A stretch of DNA of 64,000 nt from Arthrobacter sunyaminii (GTDB lineage Bacteria > Actinomycetota > Actinomycetes > Actinomycetales > Micrococcaceae): the NCBI RefSeq assembly GCF_018866305.1, contig NZ_CP076456.1, forward strand, positions 1,860,001-1,924,000. Reading direction: 5' to 3'. The translations under genes and the position numbers were made by a program. Positions within the stretch are counted from its first letter, which is position 1; each line of letters begins with the position of its first letter. Under the pieces are notes generated by a model that was given only the letters and a program-made list of their open reading frames with translations, was not told the DNA's origin and searched no databases. Below, one piece after another: positions 55,792-62,910 of this stretch.

Positions 55792-56811
55792 ATGCGTGGC
55801 GTAGTAATGCATGCACCAGGAGATGTGCGCGTCGAGGACCGGGCCGATCCGGCGATTGAAGAACCGACCGACGCCGTGATCAGGCTGGCAGCGACCTGCA
55901 TCTGTGGATCGGACCTGTGGCCGTACCGAGGTGTGGAGGACGCCCATAACGCACCCATGGGACATGAGTACATCGGCTGGGTGGAGGAGGTTGGGCCCGA
56001 GGTGCGGACCATCAAGGCCGGGGACTTCGTCGTCGGTTCCTTCTGGGCTTCCGACAACACGTGCGAAATCTGCCGGGCCGGCTACCAGAGCCGATGCATC
56101 AATGCCGTGCCGATGGGCATGATGGGAACCCAGGCGCAGTTCGCCCGGATTCCGCTGGCCGACGGCACCTTGGTGACCACCCCGGAAGCTCCGCCGGCGG
56201 ACCTGCTGCCTTCACTGATGGCGGCCTCCGATGTCCTGGGCACCGGTTGGTTCGGCGCCGTGGCGGCCGAGGCCGGCCCCGGCAAAACCGTCGCCGTGGT
56301 GGGGGACGGCGCCGTCGGCGTTTTGGCAGTCCTGGCCGCCAGGCAGCTCGGTGCCGAGCGGATTATCGCTTTTAGCCGGCACCCCGAACGCCAGCAGCTG
56401 GCCCGTGAATTCGGAGCCACCGATATCATCGCCGAACGCGGTGATGCGGGGGTGGCTGCGCTCAAGGACCTGACCAACGGGCTCGGCGCCCATTCGGTAG
56501 TGGAGGCCGTGGGAACACAGGAGTCAATGATGCAGGCCGTGCGCTCCACCCGGCCGGGCGGACATATGGGCTTTGTGGGCGTCTCTCATGACGTCGCTCT
56601 TCCCGGGCTGGAACTGTTCTTCGCTGAGATCCACATGCTCGGCGGACCCGCTCCCGTGCGCCGCTTTTTGCCCGATCTGATTCAGCGGATCTGGGACCGG
56701 CAGATCGATCCGGGCCGGGTTTTCGACCTCACCCTTCCGCTGGCCGACGCCGCGGAGGGCTACCGGGCCATGGATGAGCGCCGCGCCGTCAAAGTGCTGC
56801 TGACTCCTTAG
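55792..56811 (+). CDS. Zinc-dependent alcohol dehydrogenase (MDR family)
   Basis: 339 residues from ATG 55792 (ribosome site AAGGAG). Zinc ligands in 'CICGSDLWPYRG' and 'MGHEYIGWVEE'. The structural-zinc loop is reduced ('CEICRAGYQSRC', three Cys visible). Cofactor region 'TVAVVGDGAVGVLAVLAARQ' with 'FSRHPERQQLAREFGATD' favouring NADP. The pattern is close to IMP-dehydrogenase-unrelated 'zinc-binding dehydrogenase' clusters; substrate unknown. It ends directly at the pseudogene of paralogue 3. Confidence 0.9.
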   Translation: MRGVVMHAPGDVRVEDRADPAIEEPTDAVIRLAATCICGSDLWPYRGVEDAHNAPMGHEYIGWVEEVGPEVRTIKAGDFVVGSFWASDNTCEICRAGYQSRCINAVPMGMMGTQAQFARIPLADGTLVTTPEAPPADLLPSLMAASDVLGTGWFGAVAAEAGPGKTVAVVGDGAVGVLAVLAARQLGAERIIAFSRHPERQQLAREFGATDIIAERGDAGVAALKDLTNGLGAHSVVEAVGTQESMMQAVRSTRPGGHMGFVGVSHDVALPGLELFFAEIHMLGGPAPVRRFLPDLIQRIWDRQIDPGRVFDLTLPLADAAEGYRAMDERRAVKVLLTP

Positions 56812-57010
56812 GCCACGGGCGCGGGTACGCCCGGCAGTGCTTCCAGCTGCGCGCCGGTGAGCCGTGCTCCGAACGCAGGTCCGCCGGGCTTCTGGAACGA
56901 GGTCTGGTTCCAGGCTGGAGTCCCCGGTGTAGTTGAAGCTCTTGACCACCGAGGCGCCCGGGAACATCTCCTGCACCACTACGGACGAGTAGCGTGCCCC
57001 CGCAGCCAAT
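56808..57010 (-). pseudogene. C-terminal half of a second copy of NAD(P)-binding paralogue 3
   Basis: Reads 'SSVVVQEMFPGASVVKSFNY' followed by TGDSSLEPDL, then, after a deletion of some 40 residues, 'FQKPGGPAFGARLTGAQLEA' to a TAA at 56808. It aligns with the second half of the protein at 38790 and has no start codon. The matching N-terminal half lies 3.8 kb away at 60819-61043 on the same strand. Confidence 0.75.
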
Positions 57011-57073
57011 GCCCGGAGGCGACGCGCTGGTGATGTTCTCGAACCGCAAGCAGGGCTGGTTTGCGGCTCGGAA

Positions 57074-57523
57074 TTACTCCAGGGTGAGCAGCTCCCGTGA
57101 ACGCTGGTATTTGGCGGCCAGACGAGTCCGGTCCGCGTGGTCCAGTTTCTGGACGCGTTCAGGGTTGGTGTTGTCGTCAATGTCCGCTGCCTTGACGATG
57201 CGGGCAAGGTTATTGGCCCGGACGCGTTCGAAGTAGCTTTCGACGGGTTCTCCCTGACGTTTGGTCATGGCGTCCACGCCGGCGACGACGGTTTCGGGGA
57301 AGCCCTGCTCACGCAGCCCCTGCAGGGTCACGCCGGTGTCTTCCACCGTGTCATGCAGCCAGGCCACAGCCTGCGCCTGTTCGCGCAGATGCTCCGGCGC
57401 CCTTTGCGCCGCTGTCCGGGCGACCCGCTCGGGATGCGTGATGTAGGGGACTCCTGTCTTGTCGGTCTGGCCTTCGTGCGTAGCTCGTGCCACGCGTTCG
57501 GCATTGGTTATGAGGTTGTCCAT
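57074..57523 (-). CDS. HD-domain hydrolase, (p)ppGpp-hydrolase-like
   Basis: 149 residues. HD metal ligands: His30 in GVPYITHPERVA, His57-Asp58 in AVAWLHDTVEDTG and a late Asp in 'IVKAADIDDNTNPER'. 'HEGQTDKTGVPYITHP' is the pattern of small RelA/SpoT-like hydrolases (Mesh1 group). It may hydrolyse (p)ppGpp or another nucleotide. No synthetase domain or neighbour. Confidence 0.88.
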   Translation of the reverse strand: MDNLITNAERVARATHEGQTDKTGVPYITHPERVARTAAQRAPEHLREQAQAVAWLHDTVEDTGVTLQGLREQGFPETVVAGVDAMTKRQGEPVESYFERVRANNLARIVKAADIDDNTNPERVQKLDHADRTRLAAKYQRSRELLTLE

Positions 57524-57869
57524 GTATTCCCCCTGCGGCTTGTGGCCGGGTTTGCGATTTGTCAGTTGCTGTTGGTGCCAGCATAGGGGCCGGCTGCCCC
57601 ATTAATGCCGCAAGCTCCTGGTGCTCAGTGCCGTGGCAGAACCGGTGCCGCCCGTCGTCGAACTGTGTGGCCAGGACCTTAACCTTTCAGTCAGACGCTG
57701 CATGGCGCCGTTTCAGCAAAACCCATAGTCGCTGCGCGTATACAGGAAAAGAGCCTTGATGAAAATGGGTCATGGTTTTTGGGAGATGGCATTAACGTTC
57801 GCATATCGGGGCCACACCGTGTATGCAGTACACGTACAGATGTCAGGACAATCATTTTTTGGGGATGAA
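57524..57869. other. Intergenic region between the HD gene and the C-domain gene
   Basis: No gene recognised. In particular no short precursor peptide with a good ribosome site was seen. An open extension of the downstream frame (from 57756) lacks family similarity. It includes the TetR-like operator at 57818-57834. Confidence 0.4.
57818..57834. promoter_or_regulatory. TetR-like operator CGTGTA-N5-TACACG
   Basis: The sequence CGTGTATGCAGTACACG matches the second site beside the TetR gene (core GTGTATGnnGTACAC, 13 of 15 bases shared with 29951-29965). It lies 36 bases before the start of the C-domain gene. Control by the same TetR protein is possible. Confidence 0.55.
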
Positions 57870-58862
57870 ATGAACCGCGTAATGCAATCGAACACTGTTC
57901 ATCGGGGAGCAGCTGCCCGTCCTGTGCAGCAGCGCTCCAGCCCAACCACCTTGTGGTCCGTCCTGACCATGGAGCCGGAGCGTAAGGATTTGGGCGACGG
58001 AATAGTCCGCCACATGGTTGCCCCGCTGTCTTCCCAAATGCGGCTCGTAGAGGCGGGCCGGTTTCGTTTTTCGCGCAGCCTGGAATCCGCCCATCCGGCC
58101 GTGCTCCTGCATGTGCGGGCCACCGACGACGTCGCTCAGCGCCTGTGGAAGTTTGCCCACGTGCTCGCGGCGGAAAGCGTTGCCAGTCTGGGCACCGTGA
58201 AAATCTCCAAGTCGCAGGGCATCGTCTATCCGCCACGGCCGGGCGAGCCGGTGCCTGAGCTGGTGGAAGCGACATTTGCACGGTTCGGTGGACCAAAGGG
58301 CTTGGAACTGGCAGCTGAGGTTTCTGAGGTGTCCTCGGATTTGGCTTTGTGGGCCGTTGACCGTTTTCCGGGCCTCACCACGCGCTCGATGCTGGCCGCC
58401 CTGCTTCTTTTCGACGCCGGCCACGCCATGATGCACGGACCCCGGTCCGCTGTTTGGCCCGACCGCAGAACTACAAGCTGGGACTATTACTGGAACGCTC
58501 ATCTGCACGCCTGCACGGGTTCTTTTGGCTCCCAGCCTGAGCGTGCGCGCAGGGCAATGATGGACCGGATAACACCCCGGATTATGCCCACACATAGGGT
58601 GATGGCCGCGTTGGCCTCAGAGCCGGCGGTGGATATCTGGCGGAAGCGCTGGGCGCGGGCCATCGATGAGTATTTGTATCGGGCGGACAAGCATCGCGTC
58701 AGTCGCAGCGCGCAGCAGCTGGCTATGGGGGCGAGCCAGCTGGCACTCAACCGGCTGGGCTTTTCGTTCCGGGAGCAGGCGGTCCTCGGCCTGTACGCGC
58801 GTGCCTGGAGTAAGGACATTGAAGCGCTGTATTCCGGTGTGGAGTCCTCTCACACCCGTTGA
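57870..58862 (+). CDS. Stand-alone lantibiotic-dehydratase C-terminal (SpaB_C-like) protein
   Basis: 330 residues from ATG 57870 (GGGG five bases upstream). The N-terminal part ('TTLWSVLTMEPERKDLGDGI', 'RFRFSRSLESAHPAVLLHVR') and the C-terminal helices ('WRKRWARAIDEYLYRADKHR', 'GASQLALNRLGFSFREQAVL') recall the C-terminal elimination domain found in LanB dehydratases and thiopeptide biosynthesis proteins. No dehydratase N-domain, precursor peptide or other RiPP gene is near. Assignment is by pattern and moderate. A decayed second copy is at 35940-36080. Confidence 0.55.
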   Translation: MNRVMQSNTVHRGAAARPVQQRSSPTTLWSVLTMEPERKDLGDGIVRHMVAPLSSQMRLVEAGRFRFSRSLESAHPAVLLHVRATDDVAQRLWKFAHVLAAESVASLGTVKISKSQGIVYPPRPGEPVPELVEATFARFGGPKGLELAAEVSEVSSDLALWAVDRFPGLTTRSMLAALLLFDAGHAMMHGPRSAVWPDRRTTSWDYYWNAHLHACTGSFGSQPERARRAMMDRITPRIMPTHRVMAALASEPAVDIWRKRWARAIDEYLYRADKHRVSRSAQQLAMGASQLALNRLGFSFREQAVLGLYARAWSKDIEALYSGVESSHTR

Positions 58863-58944
58863 AGTCAGGCGGGTAAGAAATGATGGTTTAGGCGGCACCG
58901 GTCTGTGTCCCGGATTTAGACGGGGGAGGCTCGTCGGAGATCCG

Positions 58945-59436
58945 CTAAAGCTGGACGCGCCGCTGCTGCTTCGCGGCGTCTCGTACACTCTGCAGCAGCC
59001 GGCCGCGCCATACCAGTACCCCGAGGATCGCTGCCGCTCCGAGGGACATTCCGCCCATCAGGCCCAGGCCCACGGCCGGGCCCCCGCCGCCCGTCTGTGG
59101 ATCGGCGGTCAGAACCGCGGAGATGGCGGCTAGCATTCCCGTGCCGGCGACCAGTGAGAGGATCAGGGCGTCCACCCAGCGCGTCGTTCGGCTGGTTAGG
59201 AAGGCTCCGCGCCCGGAAAGCGTGAGCAGTCGCCAGATGCAGACCAGCGCCGCCTCGCCGCATGCGATGGCAACAACCGCCAGTGCGGTCAGGGGAGTCC
59301 GCAGATAGGCGACTTCGGGAAAACTGGCCGCCGCCTCCGCAGCAAGCATCGGAAGGACCACGACCTGCGCCGCCACCGCAACAGTGAGTACTGCGCCGAT
59401 GAGGATCTTCAGTTCAGTGATTGCCGCTGGGCGCAT
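58945..59436 (-). CDS. DUF2975-like four-helix membrane protein
   Basis: 163 residues, four membrane helices ('ILIGAVLTVAVAAQVVVLPM', 'LTALAVVAIACGEAALVCIW', 'LILSLVAGTGMLAAISAVL', 'LMGGMSLGAAAILGVLVW') and a basic tail. The middle 'RLLTLSGRGAFLTSRTTRWV' motif is typical of DUF2975 proteins, often paired with a small Cro-type regulator, which is absent here. Confidence 0.75.
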   Translation of the reverse strand: MRPAAITELKILIGAVLTVAVAAQVVVLPMLAAEAAASFPEVAYLRTPLTALAVVAIACGEAALVCIWRLLTLSGRGAFLTSRTTRWVDALILSLVAGTGMLAAISAVLTADPQTGGGGPAVGLGLMGGMSLGAAAILGVLVWRGRLLQSVRDAAKQQRRVQL

Positions 59437-59532
59437 TCAGGTCTCCCTGTATCGATAACCGATGGAAAGGAATCGTTGGCCGATGCTTGCACAATCATGT
59501 ACGGGGCACAAGAGCCGGATAACGAACGCTGG

Positions 59533-59602
59533 AGTCATCGACGGGTCAACCGGTTCCGGTGCCCGCCACGCAACAATCAGGATGGCGCCGATGGGTCCAG
59601 GG
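59533..59602 (-). pseudogene. Fragment of a second copy of the 73-residue membrane protein
   Basis: Minus-strand translation gives 'GPIGAILIVAWRAPEPVDPS', matching 'GPFATLLIVVWRAPEPVPPS' of the gene at 39591. Only this ~23-codon stretch is recognisable; no start. Confidence 0.65.
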
Positions 59603-59657
59603 TGAGTGTATTCGCGGAAATGAAGGCACCGGACGGCGGCTGCCGGCGGCGAAAGTC

Positions 59658-60698
59658 CTAGGCGAACCGTGACCCCGCGGACATCGCGAGGTTGCGGAGG
59701 CCGGTGAAGTGCTCGGCTGTGCCCAGACGGTTCAGCAGCCGTGCCGCGCGGACCATGGCGTTTCCCCGCCGACGCCGGCTGGAGTCGTAGCGCTGCAGTC
59801 CGGCGGCAACATTGGGCGCCGAGCTGAGGGCATCGACCAGCGCAACCGCATCCAAAAGTGCCTCACAGGCGCCGCGGCCAAGGTTCGGCGCCATGGCGTG
59901 CGCGGCGTCGCCCAGCAGCGCCACGTTGCCGGACACATAGGAACGGAGCGGCGGAACGTCGAACAGCTCGCGGTAATCTATCGGGCTCCCGTCCAGCTTT
60001 CCAAGGACCCGGGCGACGTCCGGGTGCCACCCGCGGTACAGGCTGCGTAGCAGGTCGGTGCCCTGGGCGCCGAAGGCCCCCGGGGCACCCAGCGGGGGAA
60101 GGTCCGCGGAACGGAGGCAGGCAAACCAGTTAGTGCTAACGGAATCCAGCGGCGTAATGCCGAACAATCGGCCGCGCCCCCACGTCTCGGTGACCCCGCC
60201 GGCGGGGCCGGCAACAACGCCGCGGAAGGCCACCGTTCGCAGTGCCCGTGGTGGTGCCGCGTTGCAGGCGGTGCGCAGTCGGCTGGATATGCCGTCGGCG
60301 GCCACGACAACATCGGCGTGGGGCAGGGATCCAGGCCCGGTGACCGGCGTATTCCATTGGATAAGCCCGTCGGGAAGGTCCCCGGAGAGGGCATCCAGCA
60401 GGACGGTGCGAGGCACAAACCGAGCGGTCCGGTTGCGGCCCATGGTTGCGATCTTGCTTCCGTCGGGTTTCAGGATTCGAGCGCCGTGCCCTTCCATCGA
60501 GCCGGCGAGGACGGCGTCACCGGCACCCAGCGATTCCAGTGCTCTCAGCGCCTCGGGCCACATGGCCAGCGCCGTTCCGCTGCCGGGCAGGTTTGCGCCG
60601 CGTTCGAGCACCTGGACCGACCATCCTGCCCGCAGCAGACCGCGGGCAGCAGCGGTTCCCGCGATGCCCGCTCCGACGATCAGTGCCGAACCGCGCAT
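59658..60698 (-). CDS. FAD-dependent monooxygenase (PHBH fold)
   Basis: 346 residues. FAD loop VGAGIAGTAAARG (residues ~7-19), 'VVVAADGISSRLR' and 'VALLGDAAHAMAPNLGRGAC' are the three FAD motifs of group A flavoprotein hydroxylases. Short for the class, with no C-terminal extension. It hydroxylates or epoxidises a small organic substrate using NAD(P)H. It lies between the two halves of the split paralogue-3 pseudogene. Confidence 0.9.
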   Translation of the reverse strand: MRGSALIVGAGIAGTAAARGLLRAGWSVQVLERGANLPGSGTALAMWPEALRALESLGAGDAVLAGSMEGHGARILKPDGSKIATMGRNRTARFVPRTVLLDALSGDLPDGLIQWNTPVTGPGSLPHADVVVAADGISSRLRTACNAAPPRALRTVAFRGVVAGPAGGVTETWGRGRLFGITPLDSVSTNWFACLRSADLPPLGAPGAFGAQGTDLLRSLYRGWHPDVARVLGKLDGSPIDYRELFDVPPLRSYVSGNVALLGDAAHAMAPNLGRGACEALLDAVALVDALSSAPNVAAGLQRYDSSRRRRGNAMVRAARLLNRLGTAEHFTGLRNLAMSAGSRFA

Positions 60699-60818
60699 GC
60701 CTTCTCCTCACCACTGGTTCTTGCGGTTCCGCCGGGGAGCGGCCCCGGCGGAACGGTGATTCAGCTCATGCCGGAATTTACACCGTCTGCCGCCTGCTGT
60801 CTCCTGTCGACATCGGCT

Positions 60819-61043
60819 TCAATAGTTCATCGTATCCACCACGACGCGGCCCTCCAGCATGGCGGGATCCACGTGCTGCAGCCGGTGCAGGAGCACAGTG
60901 AGGATCACTAGATCCGCGTCTGCCACGGCGTCGCTCGTCCACTTTGGCTCAGCCCCCGGGGTGACGATTTCGGCCATCAGCGTCAACTGTGCGGGGTGGC
61001 GGCCGGTCAGGTCCGGATTGGCCATGACGGAAAGGCTGACGAC
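60819..61043 (-). pseudogene. N-terminal/central part of a second copy of NAD(P)-binding paralogue 3
   Basis: Reads 'IVTPGAEPKWTSDAVADADL' and 'HVDPAMLEGRVVVDTMNY', then TGA where the intact protein (38790) has Trp. It aligns with residues ~48-112 of that protein. The first ~47 residues with the dinucleotide loop are missing. Its complement lies at 56808-57010. Confidence 0.75.
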
Positions 61044-61071
61044 GAGTTTGCGAACTGAAAAAGGCAGTCGC

Positions 61072-61650
61072 CTACCAATCCGGGAGGTATTCTTTCCAAG
61101 GATGATCTTCCGGAAGGCCAACCCTGGGATCGACGGCAAGTTTGCGGTAATGCCGGGGGAGCATCACAGGTATTTCACCCGTAGGCGTGCCGAGAAGGTC
61201 CCAACGATCCTCGTAGGGTTGAAAGGTCTCGACGCTGACCCGGGACTGATCCGGCCCGGCATTGCGCTTTCCGGGGGGTGTCTCGGGATCGGTAAGCCAG
61301 TTCATGTGCCCTATCCATGCGGCAGCGGCCACGTGGTCCCGCGGGACAATAAAGGAACGGGGCGCGGCAGTAGGCATAGAAGTATCGAGCAGGACAAGCA
61401 CATACCATTCGTGCTGAGAGAGCGCCGGTTGCTGGGACTTCAGGCCGAGGAGCCAAGTCCCCTTTGCATCCTTGGCCTGGATGGCCTTGACTTGAACTTC
61501 GATTTGGCGTCGCGGTCCGTCAGTATGAACCGCAAGAATATCGGTCCGCTCCAGTCCGTCCCGTGTAAGTGCTGCGGCCCAATTGTGCCGCGCCAACACG
61601 GAACACACCCAGTGTTCTCCTGCGCTCTTGCTCATTTTCTTATCTGTCAT
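61072..61650 (-). CDS. PD-(D/E)XK-like hypothetical protein
   Basis: 192 residues from ATG 61650 (alternative ATG 61668). The N-terminal half has a nuclease-like layout: helix 'SAGEHWVCSVLARHNW', then 'GLERTDILAVHTDGPRRQIE' and 'VQVKAIQAKDAK', giving D...(E)-x-K-type residues (TD, EVQVK). The C-terminal half is undefined. It could be a restriction-like or DNA-repair nuclease, or a catalytically dead relative. Lies next to another such protein. Confidence 0.5.
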   Translation of the reverse strand: MTDKKMSKSAGEHWVCSVLARHNWAAALTRDGLERTDILAVHTDGPRRQIEVQVKAIQAKDAKGTWLLGLKSQQPALSQHEWYVLVLLDTSMPTAAPRSFIVPRDHVAAAAWIGHMNWLTDPETPPGKRNAGPDQSRVSVETFQPYEDRWDLLGTPTGEIPVMLPRHYRKLAVDPRVGLPEDHPWKEYLPDW

Positions 61651-61745
61651 GCTGCGGAGCATACCCAACGCCAGCTACGGTCCCGATAGGCGTCCCGCGA
61701 CAATCGTTGCTTCACTCGTTTCTGCGGGCCTGTCTACCAAGCCGC

Positions 61746-62375
61746 CTACCAGATCATGGCACGGTCTGCGGGCGCCACGGGCCTATGGGAGGATGAAGCC
61801 GTGAGCAGCCGAACGTCGGGGTGGTAGCGACCCTCGTGTACTTCTGCCTTCAAATCATCCATGTCGAACGTCTGGCGGTGGTGGTTATCAAGCACGCAGA
61901 CGTAGGCCAGTGGCATGTCAGCCTCCGGTGAGTTGAGACTGTGTTCCTCAAGCAGACGGCCAAGTTTGAGCACATCGGCAAGGATCGACCGGCGCTGGAG
62001 GCCACTCGCGGTGCTCGCCCCCACTTTGAGCTCGGAGATCACGGAAAGGTGCTTGAGGATCCCTATGCCTGACTCGTCCGAGGAACGGGCCTCCCCGTTG
62101 GCGTAATGGGGGATCATGATTCCCGGCTTTCGGGCCACAACCGCATCGGGCCGCACTTCTCCCACACCCGGAGAGTGCGCGAAGTACTTTTCATTGATGG
62201 TGACTTCACGGCCAACTCGATCAATGCCGAACTGGCCGATCAAATAATGGGCAAACCATGCCTGATAGCTCGCTTCATTGGCCCAGAGGTGGCCGCATGA
62301 GGCCGCGAACACGTTCCAGCCAGCTTTGAATTTTTGTGCGACCGGCTCGGGGCCGGGATTCCAAGTGAGACTCAT
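61746..62375 (-). CDS. Hypothetical protein with PD-(D/E)XK-like motif
   Basis: 209 residues. 'YQAWFAHYLIGQFGIDRVGR', 'VGEVRPDAVVARKPGIMIPH' and 'HLSVISELKVGASTASG' give an ordered P-D ... E-x-K signature separated by ~55 residues. The remainder (LADVLKLGRLLEEH...) is helical. No family recognised. Spaced 96 bases from the preceding possible nuclease on the same strand. Confidence 0.5.
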   Translation of the reverse strand: MSLTWNPGPEPVAQKFKAGWNVFAASCGHLWANEASYQAWFAHYLIGQFGIDRVGREVTINEKYFAHSPGVGEVRPDAVVARKPGIMIPHYANGEARSSDESGIGILKHLSVISELKVGASTASGLQRRSILADVLKLGRLLEEHSLNSPEADMPLAYVCVLDNHHRQTFDMDDLKAEVHEGRYHPDVRLLTASSSHRPVAPADRAMIW

Positions 62376-62910
62376 TCAAGGGATCATGCCATGGCTCGAC
62401 GGTGGAGAGGCCTAACCGGTGAGGTCTCCGCCCAAATGCCGAATGCGCGATTGCCTTAGGCAGTGGCAGTCAGGGTGTCCAGGAGCAGTAGTCCCGGCTA
62501 GGAAGCGACCGGTGCCAGTCCCATGTATTCCGTGTAGCCGACGACGACGGTGTCGGCCAGGTTCCCCTCCAGCAGCATGATTGCGTCCTCGTGGTGGGTG
62601 ACCGTGCCGATGCCGGTGTTCATCAGCACCAGGCCGCCAAAGCGGCGGCGCAGGTTCTGGACCATCTCGTCGAAGCCTGGTCATCTGGGACGGACATCAA
62701 GAGCATAACCCAGGTACGAAAGCTGACATATGCGCTGTTATCGGCGCTGCCAGACCATGTGACAGGCGTGTGGCCTTAGCTAGCAGTGAAGGAACCCTTC
62801 CAATAGTCGCTCAGAAGCTAGCCGTCATCGCTTTCCAATGTCGGCCTCAGCCGTGACCCTTAGATCGCGTTACTCCGGGATGTTGGCCGGACGATCGCTA
62901 GGCGATTATC
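62376..62910. other. Region without intact genes, holding an Old Yellow Enzyme relic
   Basis: Apart from the relic at 62498-62682, a 35-codon open stretch on the + strand ending at 62779 ('SITQVRKLTYALLSALPDHV') has no start of its own and no recognisable family. Nothing else seen. Confidence 0.4.
62498..62682 (-). pseudogene. 3' relic of a second Old Yellow Enzyme gene
   Basis: Minus-strand reading gives 'MVQNLRRRFGGLVLMNTGIG', TVTHHEDAIMLLEGNLADTVVVG, then, after loss of ~38 codons, 'YTEYMGLAPVAS' and a stop. It corresponds to the C-terminal quarter of the enzyme at 36161. No 5' part is present. Confidence 0.8.

Noticed and set aside
57756..57869. Upstream extension of the C-domain gene or a precursor peptide
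   Set aside because: It contains the TetR-like operator and lacks a leader/core peptide layout; the ribosome site is before ATG 57870.
62591..62779. Small + strand frame
   Set aside because: Its first half is antisense to the Old Yellow Enzyme relic, and the second half has no family similarity or ribosome site.
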